The notes: generated from the letters alone by a model not told the origin. 9,184 nucleotides of DNA from PWVB01 sp964530185 (GCA_964530185.1 CAZHBB010000114.1:1-9184); one strand, 5' to 3'. Numbered from the stretch's first letter, positions 1-6,690 are shown. Numbers and translations are program-made.

Positions 1-48
1 ATCGACCCGCTGATCGAGGAGTTTAACGCGCAGGTGGGTCTGCTGTAG
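1..48 (+). CDS. C-terminal tail of an unidentified upstream gene (partial)
   Basis: Frame 1 is open from the window edge and ends at TAG (46-48), giving 15 residues that end NAQVGLL. The codons fit the GC-rich style of the other genes. The fragment is too short to place in a family, so no function is offered. It is followed by about 200 bp of repeat-bearing non-coding DNA and a candidate promoter, so it is probably not in the same transcription unit as the glycosyltransferase downstream. Confidence 0.5.
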   Translation: MDPLIEEFNAQVGLL

Positions 49-72
49 GGTACCTCCCCATTGGCTGGACCT

Positions 73-105
73 GTACGCTGGCTTCGGCAGGCTCAACCAG
101 CGTAC
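73..105. repeat. Inverted repeat, 9-bp perfect arms, 15-nt loop
   Basis: The arms GTACGCTGG (73-81) and CCAGCGTAC (97-105) are perfect reverse complements around CTTCGGCAGGCTCAA. The hairpin starts 25 bp after the stop of the upstream gene, so it could act in termination or 3'-end protection. No T-tract follows, so it is not a classical intrinsic terminator. The loop resembles the CTTCGRCARGCTCA core of dispersed intergenic repeats that I recall from Chloroflexota-like genomes. Confidence 0.6.
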
Positions 106-163
106 TGGCATGCGGACCCTTCGACACGCTCAGGGGCCGGAGTTGCGCTGTGCTCTGGCATGC
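105..163. repeat. 9-bp direct repeat CTGGCATGC flanking a 41-bp segment
   Basis: CTGGCATGC occurs at 105-113 and again at 155-163. The 41 bp between the copies carry the dispersed repeat at 117-136. A duplication flanking a repeat could be the footprint of a small insertion, but no terminal inverted repeats were seen at the segment ends and a chance match of this length is possible. Confidence 0.3.
117..136. repeat. Dispersed intergenic repeat, TTCGACACGCTCAGGG type, copy 1
   Basis: CCCTTCGACACGCTCAGGGG lies in the non-coding leader. Positions 119-135 match 8465-8481 at 16 of 17 bases. Short CCCT/AGGG arms bracket an 11-nt centre. Similar sequences are, from memory, scattered between genes in many environmental bacterial genomes; their function is unknown to me. 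Confidence 0.6.
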
Positions 164-188
164 TGGAGTTTTACCCTGCGGGCTTTGA

Positions 189-217
189 TTGCGCCGTGCG
201 GGGGCGCACGGTATACT
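189..217 (+). promoter_or_regulatory. Candidate promoter for the glycosyltransferase/xanthine dehydrogenase-like cluster
   Basis: A TATACT -10 element (212-217) lies 17 bp downstream of TTGCGC (189-194), which is a weak -35 with only TTG conserved. Transcription would start near 224, leaving a leader of about 35 nt before the ATG at 259. The spacer is almost wholly a perfect palindrome (194-211), described separately. The -10 and spacing are good and the -35 is poor, so the promoter is plausible rather than certain. Confidence 0.45.
194..211. promoter_or_regulatory. Perfect palindrome in the promoter spacer (candidate operator)
   Basis: CCGTGCG (194-200) and CGCACGG (205-211) are perfect 7-bp arms around GGGG. 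The element fills the gap between the proposed -35 and -10, where a bound repressor would block polymerase. It would lie upstream of the transcription start, so it would act as DNA rather than as an RNA hairpin. No regulator gene is in the window to pair it with. Confidence 0.4.
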
Positions 218-247
218 GAAAGCGACGCGCTTCATCCATGTTAGCCA

Positions 248-256
248 GAGGGAGAG
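248..256 (+). promoter_or_regulatory. Ribosome-binding site deciding the glycosyltransferase start
   Basis: GAGGGAGAG ends 2 nt before the ATG at 259, and its GAGGG part is at 6-nt spacing. The in-frame ATG at 238 has no purine-rich sequence upstream. This supports the start at 259. Confidence 0.6.
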
Positions 257-258
257 TC

Positions 259-1206
259 ATGGATCCAATCGTTTCCATCGTCGCGCCGGTCTACAATGAG
301 GAAGCCCTGATCGGCGCCTTCTACACCCGCGTGCAGCAGGTAATGATGGCACTGGGCGAGCCGTGGGAGCTGGTCCTGGTGAATGACGGCAGTACGGACC
401 GCACGCCGGACCTTCTGGATAGCCTCTTTGAAGCGGACCCCGAGCACGTGGTCGTCATCCACTTCGCCCGCAACTTCGGCCATCAGCTCGCGATCACCGC
501 AGGCATGGACCATGCGCGGGGCCAGGCCGTGGTGACCATTGACTCCGACCTGCAGGACCCGCCGGAAGTCATCCCGGAGCTGGTGGCACGCTGGCGTGAG
601 GGCTATGAGGTGGTCTATGCCGTCCGCACCCAGCGGGAGGGGGAGACCTGGTTCAAGCTCTTTACCGCCGATCTTTTCTACAAGCTGATCCAGCGCCTGA
701 CGAGCGTTGAGATCCCCATGGAGGCAGGGGATTTCCGCCTGCTAGACCATAAGGCGGTGGCCTACCTGCGTCAGATGCGCGAGCATCACCGCTTTGTGCG
801 GGCCATGACCTCGTGGGTGGGCTTCCGCCAGACCGGTGTACCCTATCGGCGGCATGCCCGCCAGGCTGGTCAGACCAAGTACACGCTGCGCAAGATGGTG
901 CGCCTGGCGTTGGACGCCATCACTGGCTATTCCTTCCTGCCCCTCAAGCTAGCGACCTGGGCCGGCGTTCTGGCGGTAGCGGTGGGCATAGTGCTGGCCC
1001 TCGTGTTGTTGGTGCTACGCCTGAGCGGGACGGCGCCCTTGGCCGGGCAGGGCCTCACGGCGAGTCTGGTGCTCTTCATCGGTGGCGTGCAGTTGCTGAC
1101 GGTGGGAATCCTGGGCGAGTACGTCGGGCGCATCTACGATGAGGTCCGGCGGCGGCCCCTCTATACCATCCGCGAGGTACGGCGCAGGGACAAGGTCGAG
1201 GCCTGA
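259..1206 (+). CDS. GT2 polyprenyl-phosphate glycosyltransferase (GtrB/DPM1-like)
   Basis: The 315-aa membrane protein is predicted to transfer a sugar from a nucleotide sugar to a polyprenyl phosphate at the inner face of the membrane, making a lipid-linked donor for cell-envelope or protein glycosylation. Visible motifs are APVYNEE (9-15) and VNDGSTDRT (41-49) of the GT-A nucleotide-binding fold, DSDLQDPPE (95-103) with the metal-binding DxD, EAGDFRLLD (155-163), and the basic HHRFVRAM stretch (176-183). Two hydrophobic helices follow (about 229-255 and 265-290), with GEYVGRIYDEV after the second, as in the GtrB/YfdH type. Length and order match that family. ATG 259 is preferred to ATG 238 because it has the ribosome-binding site and begins directly with the conserved MDPIVSIVAPVYNEE. 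The next gene starts 12 bp after the stop, so the two are probably co-transcribed. The sugar cannot be told from sequence. Confidence 0.92.
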   Translation: MDPIVSIVAPVYNEEALIGAFYTRVQQVMMALGEPWELVLVNDGSTDRTPDLLDSLFEADPEHVVVIHFARNFGHQLAITAGMDHARGQAVVTIDSDLQDPPEVIPELVARWREGYEVVYAVRTQREGETWFKLFTADLFYKLIQRLTSVEIPMEAGDFRLLDHKAVAYLRQMREHHRFVRAMTSWVGFRQTGVPYRRHARQAGQTKYTLRKMVRLALDAITGYSFLPLKLATWAGVLAVAVGIVLALVLLVLRLSGTAPLAGQGLTASLVLFIGGVQLLTVGILGEYVGRIYDEVRRRPLYTIREVRRRDKVEA

Positions 1207-1218
1207 AAGGAAGGGAAC

Positions 1219-2646
1219 ATGAGACTGTGGGATGTCTATTACATCGCGACCTCGTTGGACGACGTGGTCGCGTTGCTGGCCCGTTACGGGGCACAAGCTC
1301 GCATCATAGCGGGGGGAACCGATCTCATCGTGGAGATCAGGAACGGCGTACGGGCCCCTCAAGCGGTGATCGACATCACACGGCTGGGCGGACTGGACAC
1401 TCTTGACCTGGGCGACGACGGGAACATCCATCTGGGCCCCATGGTCACCCATGCCCAGGCAGCGGCCTCGCCGTTGCTGCAGGAGCGGGCGCTGCCGCTG
1501 GCACAGGCCTGCTGGGGCGTAGGCGCCCCAGCGCTGCGCAACCGCGGGACGATCGCCGGCAACCTGGTGACCGCCTCGCCCGCCAATGACACTATCACGG
1601 CGTTGACGGCGCTGGACGCGAAGCTGACACTGCGCAGCTTCCGTGGGGAACGGGTGGTGCCCATCCGCGAGTTCTATACCGGCGTGCGGCGCACTGCGCT
1701 GACCCCAGACGAGTTGGTGGTGGATATCGCTTTCGCGCCGCTGCGCGAGGGCGAGCATGGCGTCTACCTTAAGCTGGGGCTGCGGCGGGTGCTGACGATC
1801 GCTGTCACCAACGTGGCGGTCACCGTGGCGCGAGATGCACAGGGTGTGGTGACCGAGGCACGCATCGCACTGGGGAGCGTGGCGCCCACCATCGTCCGCG
1901 CCCCCGAGGCCGAGGCGGCGCTAGTCGGGGGACCGTTGAACGACATACACATCGCGCAGGCTGCCGAGCTCGCCACCCGTGCGGCCCATCCCATCGATGA
2001 TGTGCGGGGTTCCGCATGGTATCGTACCGAGGAGGTACGGGTCCTGGTGCAGCGAGCGCTGGAGGCGGTGCAGCACAATGTGCCCCGCATGGGATTACCC
2101 GCACCTGACGCCATGGTGCGGCTATGGGGACGGACGAGGCGGGTACCGCATCTGACAGGGGAAACCATCGCGCTCCATGCCGACGGCGACGAGCCAATCC
2201 AGACGGTGGTTAACGGGGAGAACGTGACCGTGCATGGCGCCAACGGCACAACGCTGCTTCACATGTTGCGGGAGGAACTAGGACTCACAGGTCCCAAAGT
2301 GGGCTGCGAGGAAGGAGAGTGCGGCGCCTGTACAGTGTGGCTGGACGGGATGGCGACCCTGGCCTGCCTGACACCCGCGCCGAGGGCACACGGGGCCCGC
2401 GTCACCACCATCGAAGGCCTACGCACGGAGGCCTCACTTCACCCGGTGCAGGAGGCCTTTGTGGCCGAGGATGCGGTCCAGTGTGGTTATTGTAGTCCAG
2501 GCTTTATCATGAGCGCAGCCAAGCTGTTGGAGGAGTTCCCCCACCCAAGCCGGGCACAGATCAAGGATGCCCTGAGTGGCAACCTCTGTCGCTGCACCGG
2601 TTATTACAAGATCATCAGGGCAGTGGAGAGAGCAGCGGAATCATGA
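1219..2646 (+). CDS. Fused FAD-binding and [2Fe-2S] subunit of a xanthine dehydrogenase-family molybdenum hydroxylase
   Basis: The 475-aa cytoplasmic redox subunit should carry electrons from the Mo site (encoded at 4383-6562) through two [2Fe-2S] clusters to FAD and then probably NAD+. Residues 1 to about 285 form the FAD domain of the CoxM/XdhB type, with AGGTDL (31-36) and GTIAGN (110-115). After a linker (about 286-322), residues 325-475 form the CoxS-type domain. All eight cluster cysteines are present: C363, C368, C371 and C383 for the ferredoxin-like cluster, and C422, C425, C457 and C459 (QCGYC, CRCTGY) for the helical cluster. FAD before 2Fe-2S is the reverse of the fused XdhA order in, for example, Rhodobacter. 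ATG 1219 has AAGGAAGGG at 3-nt spacing and starts with the family-typical MRLW. The stop overlaps the next gene (ATGA), implying translational coupling. Family is secure; the exact substrate is not. Confidence 0.95.
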   Translation: MRLWDVYYIATSLDDVVALLARYGAQARIIAGGTDLIVEIRNGVRAPQAVIDITRLGGLDTLDLGDDGNIHLGPMVTHAQAAASPLLQERALPLAQACWGVGAPALRNRGTIAGNLVTASPANDTITALTALDAKLTLRSFRGERVVPIREFYTGVRRTALTPDELVVDIAFAPLREGEHGVYLKLGLRRVLTIAVTNVAVTVARDAQGVVTEARIALGSVAPTIVRAPEAEAALVGGPLNDIHIAQAAELATRAAHPIDDVRGSAWYRTEEVRVLVQRALEAVQHNVPRMGLPAPDAMVRLWGRTRRVPHLTGETIALHADGDEPIQTVVNGENVTVHGANGTTLLHMLREELGLTGPKVGCEEGECGACTVWLDGMATLACLTPAPRAHGARVTTIEGLRTEASLHPVQEAFVAEDAVQCGYCSPGFIMSAAKLLEEFPHPSRAQIKDALSGNLCRCTGYYKIIRAVERAAES

Positions 2647-4367
2647 GACGGACGGTGCCCAGGGGGATCGCAGATCCCATCACGCTCTATATGCGCACCT
2701 ACTACTCGCTCCTGCGGACTACCGACGCGGTTCAGGTGCGGACGTTGGAGGAAACCCACGCGGCAATGAATCCCGCGCTGCACCCCAAAGCCGGGGCCGT
2801 GGAACCCGATATGTCCGCGCTGGTCTATTCCAGCCTACGCCTGCCGCACTGTGTGGTGGACGTCCAACAGGTGATTCTAGGCCAGAGCCAGGAGGTCTTC
2901 AAGCGGCGCGGCTACCTTGACGTTGAGAGCTGGGCGTTGGTGACAGCACCAGCACGGCGACGCCGCATGTTCTACGACGGACAGGGTCGGCTGGCGGCCT
3001 ACATCGCCAGCATCTCCGATATCGACGATCTGGTGCCGCTGTTGACGGCGTTCCAGATCGAGTGGAACAAGATGCACACGCTGCTGGGCCTGGAAGCGGA
3101 TCTGGGCCAACGGCTGAGCCAGGCAGCGCAGGTGGGGCACTGGGAGGCGGGCCTGCGTGAGACGGTACGCAGGGTACTGCGTCTGTCGGAGGACGATTGG
3201 CGACGGCTGGAAGCGATCTGGGGGGACGCCCTGCTGCCCTTCCTAGCACGGGTAGCAGAGGCGCGGAAGCGCATGTCAGTGACCCTGCTGGCGGGCTCCT
3301 ATGTGGAGTACCTGCGGGCCACCCAACGCTGGTGGGAACGTGTGAACCGGCGGGCGCCCTTCGACCTGACGGGGCGGCCCACTTACTTCGTCTCCAGCAA
3401 CACCCACAGCCTGATCAACATGCTGACCGGCTTTGCCCAGCGACACCAGGACCGTCTGATGACCTATGTCGCCTCGGGGGCAGACCCGGACCTGCAGCGG
3501 GAGGCTGCACGCATCCGGCGTCGTGAGGTGCCCAGCAATTGGGCTAACTTCCTCTACTATGTGCTCAAAAAATACCTGGAGACGGGCGAGGGGCAGGCCC
3601 TACTGCGGGAGCGGGAGGCCTATGAGGCCGAGCGGGGCGTGACCCGCATCCCCAGTCAGCACACCTTTGATCTCGAGGTCCAGCTTATCGAGCTATCCAA
3701 GGTACGACCCGAGGACCTGGATGCACGGCTGGTCGACACCTTACCGCTCGAGCGGCTGCGCAAGAGCCGGGCCGTGATCCTTAACATCGATTACCCATTG
3801 GGCTTTGCCGCCTACCATCTTCTGTCGCGCATTGCCGTGAACGTAGGGGAGCTGCGTGGGGCCTACATCATGGGCAAGGCAGCCACCCTGAACGGTCGCA
3901 TTGGTGACGTGTTGATCCCCAACGTAGTGTACGACGAACACTCCAGGAACATCTACCTGTTCAACAATGTACTCACCGCGCGGGACGTAGCCCCTTACCT
4001 GGTCTACGGCGACGTGCTGGACAACCAGCGAGCGCTGACGGTGCATGGGACGTTCCTGCAGAATCGGCCTTACATGGAGGCTTTCCTGCGGCTGGGCTAC
4101 ACCGATGTGGAGATGGAGTCGGGGCCGTACCTCTCAGCGCTCTACGAGTTTATCCGGCCGCGACGCTATCCGCGCGATGAGATCGTGAACCTCTACCCGG
4201 TGCCCTTTGAGATCGGGATCCTCCATTACGCATCAGACACCCCCATCAGTAAGGGCCGCAACCTGGGCACACACCGGCTTTCGTATTACGGCATGGACCC
4301 AACCTACGCCGCGACGGTGGCGGTACTGCGCCGCATCCTGCGGTTGGAGATCCAGGCCGGGCGGTAG
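2643..4367 (+). CDS. Unrecognised 574-aa protein with a nucleoside phosphorylase-like C-terminal region
   Basis: I do not firmly recognise this family; it may belong to a large uncharacterised (DUF) family. Residues from about 375 onward resemble the PNP/MTAN nucleoside phosphorylase superfamily: an entry strand and glycine turn ILNIDYPLGFAAYHLL (379-394), GRIGDVLIP (418-426) like the usual iGDvvi strand, VHGTFLQN (467-474), DVEMES (488-493) like the ribose-binding EME motif, and SD (531-532) at the place of the catalytic base-binding Asp. Residues 1 to about 370 have no match I can name; they look mainly helical and basic, with TYFVSSNTHSLINMLTGF (247-264) standing out. There is no signal peptide or membrane segment, so it is probably cytoplasmic. 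The start overlaps the previous stop (ATGA), and the catalytic Mo subunit starts 15 bp after its stop. A role in releasing or salvaging purine bases for the neighbouring hydroxylase is inference. An alternative is a non-catalytic nucleoside-binding or maturation factor. Confidence 0.8.
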   Translation: MRRTVPRGIADPITLYMRTYYSLLRTTDAVQVRTLEETHAAMNPALHPKAGAVEPDMSALVYSSLRLPHCVVDVQQVILGQSQEVFKRRGYLDVESWALVTAPARRRRMFYDGQGRLAAYIASISDIDDLVPLLTAFQIEWNKMHTLLGLEADLGQRLSQAAQVGHWEAGLRETVRRVLRLSEDDWRRLEAIWGDALLPFLARVAEARKRMSVTLLAGSYVEYLRATQRWWERVNRRAPFDLTGRPTYFVSSNTHSLINMLTGFAQRHQDRLMTYVASGADPDLQREAARIRRREVPSNWANFLYYVLKKYLETGEGQALLREREAYEAERGVTRIPSQHTFDLEVQLIELSKVRPEDLDARLVDTLPLERLRKSRAVILNIDYPLGFAAYHLLSRIAVNVGELRGAYIMGKAATLNGRIGDVLIPNVVYDEHSRNIYLFNNVLTARDVAPYLVYGDVLDNQRALTVHGTFLQNRPYMEAFLRLGYTDVEMESGPYLSALYEFIRPRRYPRDEIVNLYPVPFEIGILHYASDTPISKGRNLGTHRLSYYGMDPTYAATVAVLRRILRLEIQAGR

Positions 4368-4382
4368 GACGAGGAGTGAGGC

Positions 4383-5601
4383 ATGAAGACCAACTACGTG
4401 GGACGGCCGCTGCCGCGGTATGAGGCGCGGGAGAAGGTGACGGGCGAGGCGCTCTATCCAGGTGACTTCCAACTGGATGGCGGCCTGGTGATGAAGATCC
4501 TGTTCGCCGGACGACCCCACGCCCGCGTGGTGGCCATTGACACCGGCCCGGCCGAGGCGCTGCCGGGCGTGGTGGCGGTCTTCACCGCCCGCGATGTGCC
4601 GGTCAACGAGTACGGCCTGCAGTACCCCGATCAGCCAGTGCTGTGCGGCCCGGGCAGCGGCAAGGAAGGCGCCGACGTGGTGCGCTTTGTGGGTGACCAG
4701 GTGGCGGTGGTGGTGGCGGAGGATGAGGAGACCGCCGAGCGGGCCCGCAATTTGATCGAGGTGACGTACCAGGACCTGCCGCTGGTCCTGGACCCGCGCC
4801 AGGCGTTGCAGCCCGATGCGCCGCGCCTGCACCCGCCCTATCCCGGCGTGCCCGCCCATCCCGAACTGGTCTTCGAAGGCAATCTGGTCTCGCGTCACCG
4901 CATCCGTCGTGGCGACGTAGCGGCCGCCTTCGCCCAGGCCGACGTAGTGGTAGAAGCGGACTACGAGCTACCCGCTCAAGAGCATGTCTACCTGCAACCC
5001 GAGGCAGGCGTGGCCTATCTGGACGACGCCGGGCGGGTGACGGTGGTGGTAGCAGGGCAGTGGGCACATGAGGACCGGGCGCAGATCGCGCACGCCCTGG
5101 CGCTGCCTGAGGATCAGGTGAGGGTGATCTACCCCGCCATCGGCGGGGCCTTTGGCGGACGTGAGGATATGTCGGTGCAGATCGTGTTGGCATTGGCGGC
5201 GCTGCGATTGCGCCGTCCAGTCAAGGTGGTGTGGAGCCGCGAGGAGTCGATCCTGGGCCACCACAAGCGCCATCGTCTCTTTGCCCACGCCCGTTGGGCA
5301 GCCACGCGCGACGGTGACCTGCTGGCGGCGGAGACGGAGGTGATCGCCGACGCAGGGGCCTATATCTACACCACCAACAAGGTGATGGGCAACGTGTTGC
5401 TCACGGTCAATGGCCCCTACCGCATTTCCAATGTCAAGACAGACGTGCTGGCGGCGTATACCAACAACATCCCCGGCGGGGCCTTCCGTGGCTTCGGTGC
5501 TCCGCAGGGCAACTTCATCGCCGAGTCGCAGATGAACAAACTGGCCGAGGCCCTGGGCATGGACCCGGTGGCGTTGCGGCTACGCAACCTGGTGGGCGAG
5601 G
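4383..5601 (+). CDS. Molybdopterin-binding catalytic subunit, xanthine dehydrogenase family, N-terminal part (cut by assembly gap)
   Basis: The first 406 residues of the large subunit, which hydroxylates an aromatic heterocycle or similar substrate at the Mo centre using water. The start is supported by GAGGAG (4371-4376) at 6-nt spacing and by the standard opening GRPLPRYEAREKVTGEALY. The a/b hammerhead domain covers about 18-140. Mo-cofactor motifs follow: GQWAHEDR with Q226, GGAFGGRED (254-262) and GAFRGFGAPQG (366-376). Glu261 and Arg369 correspond by motif to bovine xanthine oxidoreductase Glu802 and Arg880, which hold purine substrate. The AFRGFG loop differs from the AYRCSFR loop of CO dehydrogenase. 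The frame is open to the run of N after NLVGE. The rest of the gene resumes at 5702. Any translation read across the N run is an artefact because the gap length is nominal. Confidence 0.95.
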
Positions 5602-5701
5602 NNNNNNNNNNNNNNNNNNNNNNNNNNNNNNNNNNNNNNNNNNNNNNNNNNNNNNNNNNNNNNNNNNNNNNNNNNNNNNNNNNNNNNNNNNNNNNNNNNN
5701 N
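5602..5701. other. Assembly gap, 100 N, inside the Mo subunit gene
   Basis: Exactly 100 N in a row, a common scaffolding placeholder for a gap of unknown size. The left coding frame ends one base into a codon at 5601 and the right frame begins a codon at 5702, so a correct gap should have a length of 3n+2, whereas 100 is 3n+1. The visible parts total 692 aa against a usual 750-790 for this subunit, so roughly 60-90 residues are probably missing. Confidence 0.95.
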
Positions 5702-6562
5702 TTCGGCTATCAGGAGAACGCCTGGGCAGCGGTAGAGCTGCACGGTGACGCAGAGATCGAGCGTGTGATCGCCTATGCCGCCAGCGCCGACGTGGGGCAG
5801 GGGACACGCACGGTGGTGCGCCAGATGTTCGCCGAGGCGTTGGACGTACCCATCGAGCGAGTGGAGTTGCGGCCGGTGGACACCGCAATCACCCAGAGCG
5901 CTGGTTCGGTCTCGGCCTCACGCATGACGTTCATGATCGGCAACGCGATCCGCCAGGCGGCGAAGGCGGCACTCACCAAATGGCGTGAGGAGGAGCGCCC
6001 GGCCTACGCCGAGGCCACTTACCTGGCACCCAAGACCACCCCCCTTGACCCGGAGACCGGCCACGGCCATCCCAACTTCGCCTACGGTTACGTGGCGGTG
6101 GGGTTGGAGGTGGCGGTGGACGTGCAGACGGGTGTCTGCACCATCCCGCGGTTGGTGTGCGCCAACGATGTGGGCCAGGCCGTCAACCCCCGCCTGGTGG
6201 AGGGCCAGATCGAGGGCGGTGTGGTCCAGGCGCTGGGCTGGGCCATGACGGAGCACTTCGTCGTGGAGCAGGGAATGCCGCTCACCCGCACGCTGAGCAC
6301 CTATCTGATGCCCACCATCGCCGATATCCCCGAAGAGGTAGAGGCGATCATCCTGGAGAACCCCGACCCGCGCGGTCCCTGGGGCGCGCGGGGGATGGGC
6401 GAGATGCCTTTCCTGGCCGTGGCCTCGGCGTTCCATCACGCGCTGCGCCAGGCGACGGGCATCTGGTACAATCGTCTGCCGTTCACGCCGGAGCGCGTCG
6501 TGCGCGGACTCCATGGCCTCGGCGACGGGAATGAACCACAGGTGAACCGCGAAGAGCGATGA
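5702..6562 (+). CDS. Molybdopterin-binding catalytic subunit, C-terminal part (same gene, after the gap)
   Basis: This is the remaining 286 residues of the gene begun at 4383. The frame is open back to the gap (FGYQENAWAAVEL), so the GTG at 5765 is internal and not a start. Cofactor-contacting motifs of the family are visible: DVGQGT, SAGSVSASRMT, NDVGQAVNPRLVEGQIEGG and GARGMGEMPF. The glutamate of GMGE (codon 6401-6403) corresponds to the catalytic base Glu1261 of bovine xanthine oxidoreductase. Homology to the family should end near LPFTPERVVRGL. The last ~16 residues, ending NREER, run into the repeat block at 6545, which supplies the final six codons and the stop. With the fused FAD/Fe-S subunit this makes a complete set of redox domains. 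No XdhC-like maturation gene is in the window. Confidence 0.94.
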   Translation, partial: FGYQENAWAAVELHGDAEIERVIAYAASADVGQGTRTVVRQMFAEALDVPIERVELRPVDTAITQSAGSVSASRMTFMIGNAIRQAAKAALTKWREEERPAYAEATYLAPKTTPLDPETGHGHPNFAYGYVAVGLEVAVDVQTGVCTIPRLVCANDVGQAVNPRLVEGQIEGGVVQALGWAMTEHFVVEQGMPLTRTLSTYLMPTIADIPEEVEAIILENPDPRGPWGARGMGEMPFLAVASAFHHALRQATGIWYNRLPFTPERVVRGLHGLGDGNEPQVNREER

Positions 6563-6617
6563 GAGCGCAGAGGGTATATCTAGTCTTCCCGCGGGCTCTC
6601 CGTCCTCCGTGCTGGGG
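6545..6617. repeat. Imperfect inverted repeat pair 1 of the ACCGCRGAG type
   Basis: Unit A (6545-6574) reads AACCGCGAAGAGCG followed by ATGAGAGCGCAGAGGG. Unit B (about 6596-6617) is a related unit in reverse orientation: its reverse complement contains AGCACGGAGGACGGAGAG. Folded as RNA the pair gives a long, imperfect purine/pyrimidine hairpin. Unit A overlaps the end of the Mo subunit gene and contains its stop codon (6560-6562). Confidence 0.6.
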
Positions 6618-6620
6618 ATA

Positions 6621-6690
6621 AACCGCCAAGGGCGCTAAAAGCGCGAAGGTTTCTTGGCCGTTTCCCTGCGTCCTTTGCGCCCTCCGCGGT
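6621..6690. repeat. Imperfect inverted repeat pair 2 of the ACCGCRGAG type
   Basis: Unit C (6621-6649) begins AACCGCCAAGGGCGCTAAAA. Unit D (6664-6690), read as its reverse complement, begins ACCGCGGAGGGCGCAAAGG. About 20 of 26 aligned positions agree by eye. The loop is about 14 nt. With pair 1 it makes four related units in alternating orientation over about 145 bp, which is most of the gap between the Mo subunit gene and the lipoprotein gene. Function unknown; 3'-end protection or transcription separation is possible. Confidence 0.65.

Noticed and set aside
194..217. Intrinsic terminator at the GC palindrome before the glycosyltransferase
   Set aside because: The hairpin is followed by TATACTGAAAGC and not by a T-tract, and it lies between promoter-like hexamers.
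23..235. 70-aa open frame on the minus strand in the leader region
   Set aside because: It consists of translated repeat and promoter sequence and has no recognisable domain.
238..258. Earlier ATG for the glycosyltransferase
   Set aside because: No ribosome-binding site, and it adds seven residues before the conserved N-terminus.
1015..1758. 247-aa open frame on the minus strand
   Set aside because: Antisense to two well-supported genes and spans their junction; the composition is that of a shadow frame.
4233..4898. 221-aa open frame on the minus strand
   Set aside because: Runs across the end of the phosphorylase-like gene and the start of the Mo subunit in antisense, with no recognisable domain.
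5765..6562. Separate 265-aa gene starting at GTG 5765
   Set aside because: The frame stays open back to the gap at 5702 with family-typical sequence (GYQENAWAAVEL), so this is the second half of the Mo subunit.
4383..6562. Frameshifted pseudogene reading of the Mo subunit
   Set aside because: The frame change occurs exactly across the 100-N placeholder, so it is an assembly matter; motifs on both sides are intact.
4383..6562. Aerobic CO dehydrogenase (CoxL)
   Set aside because: The AYRCSFR active-site loop is absent; the AFRGFG loop of xanthine dehydrogenase-like enzymes is present instead.
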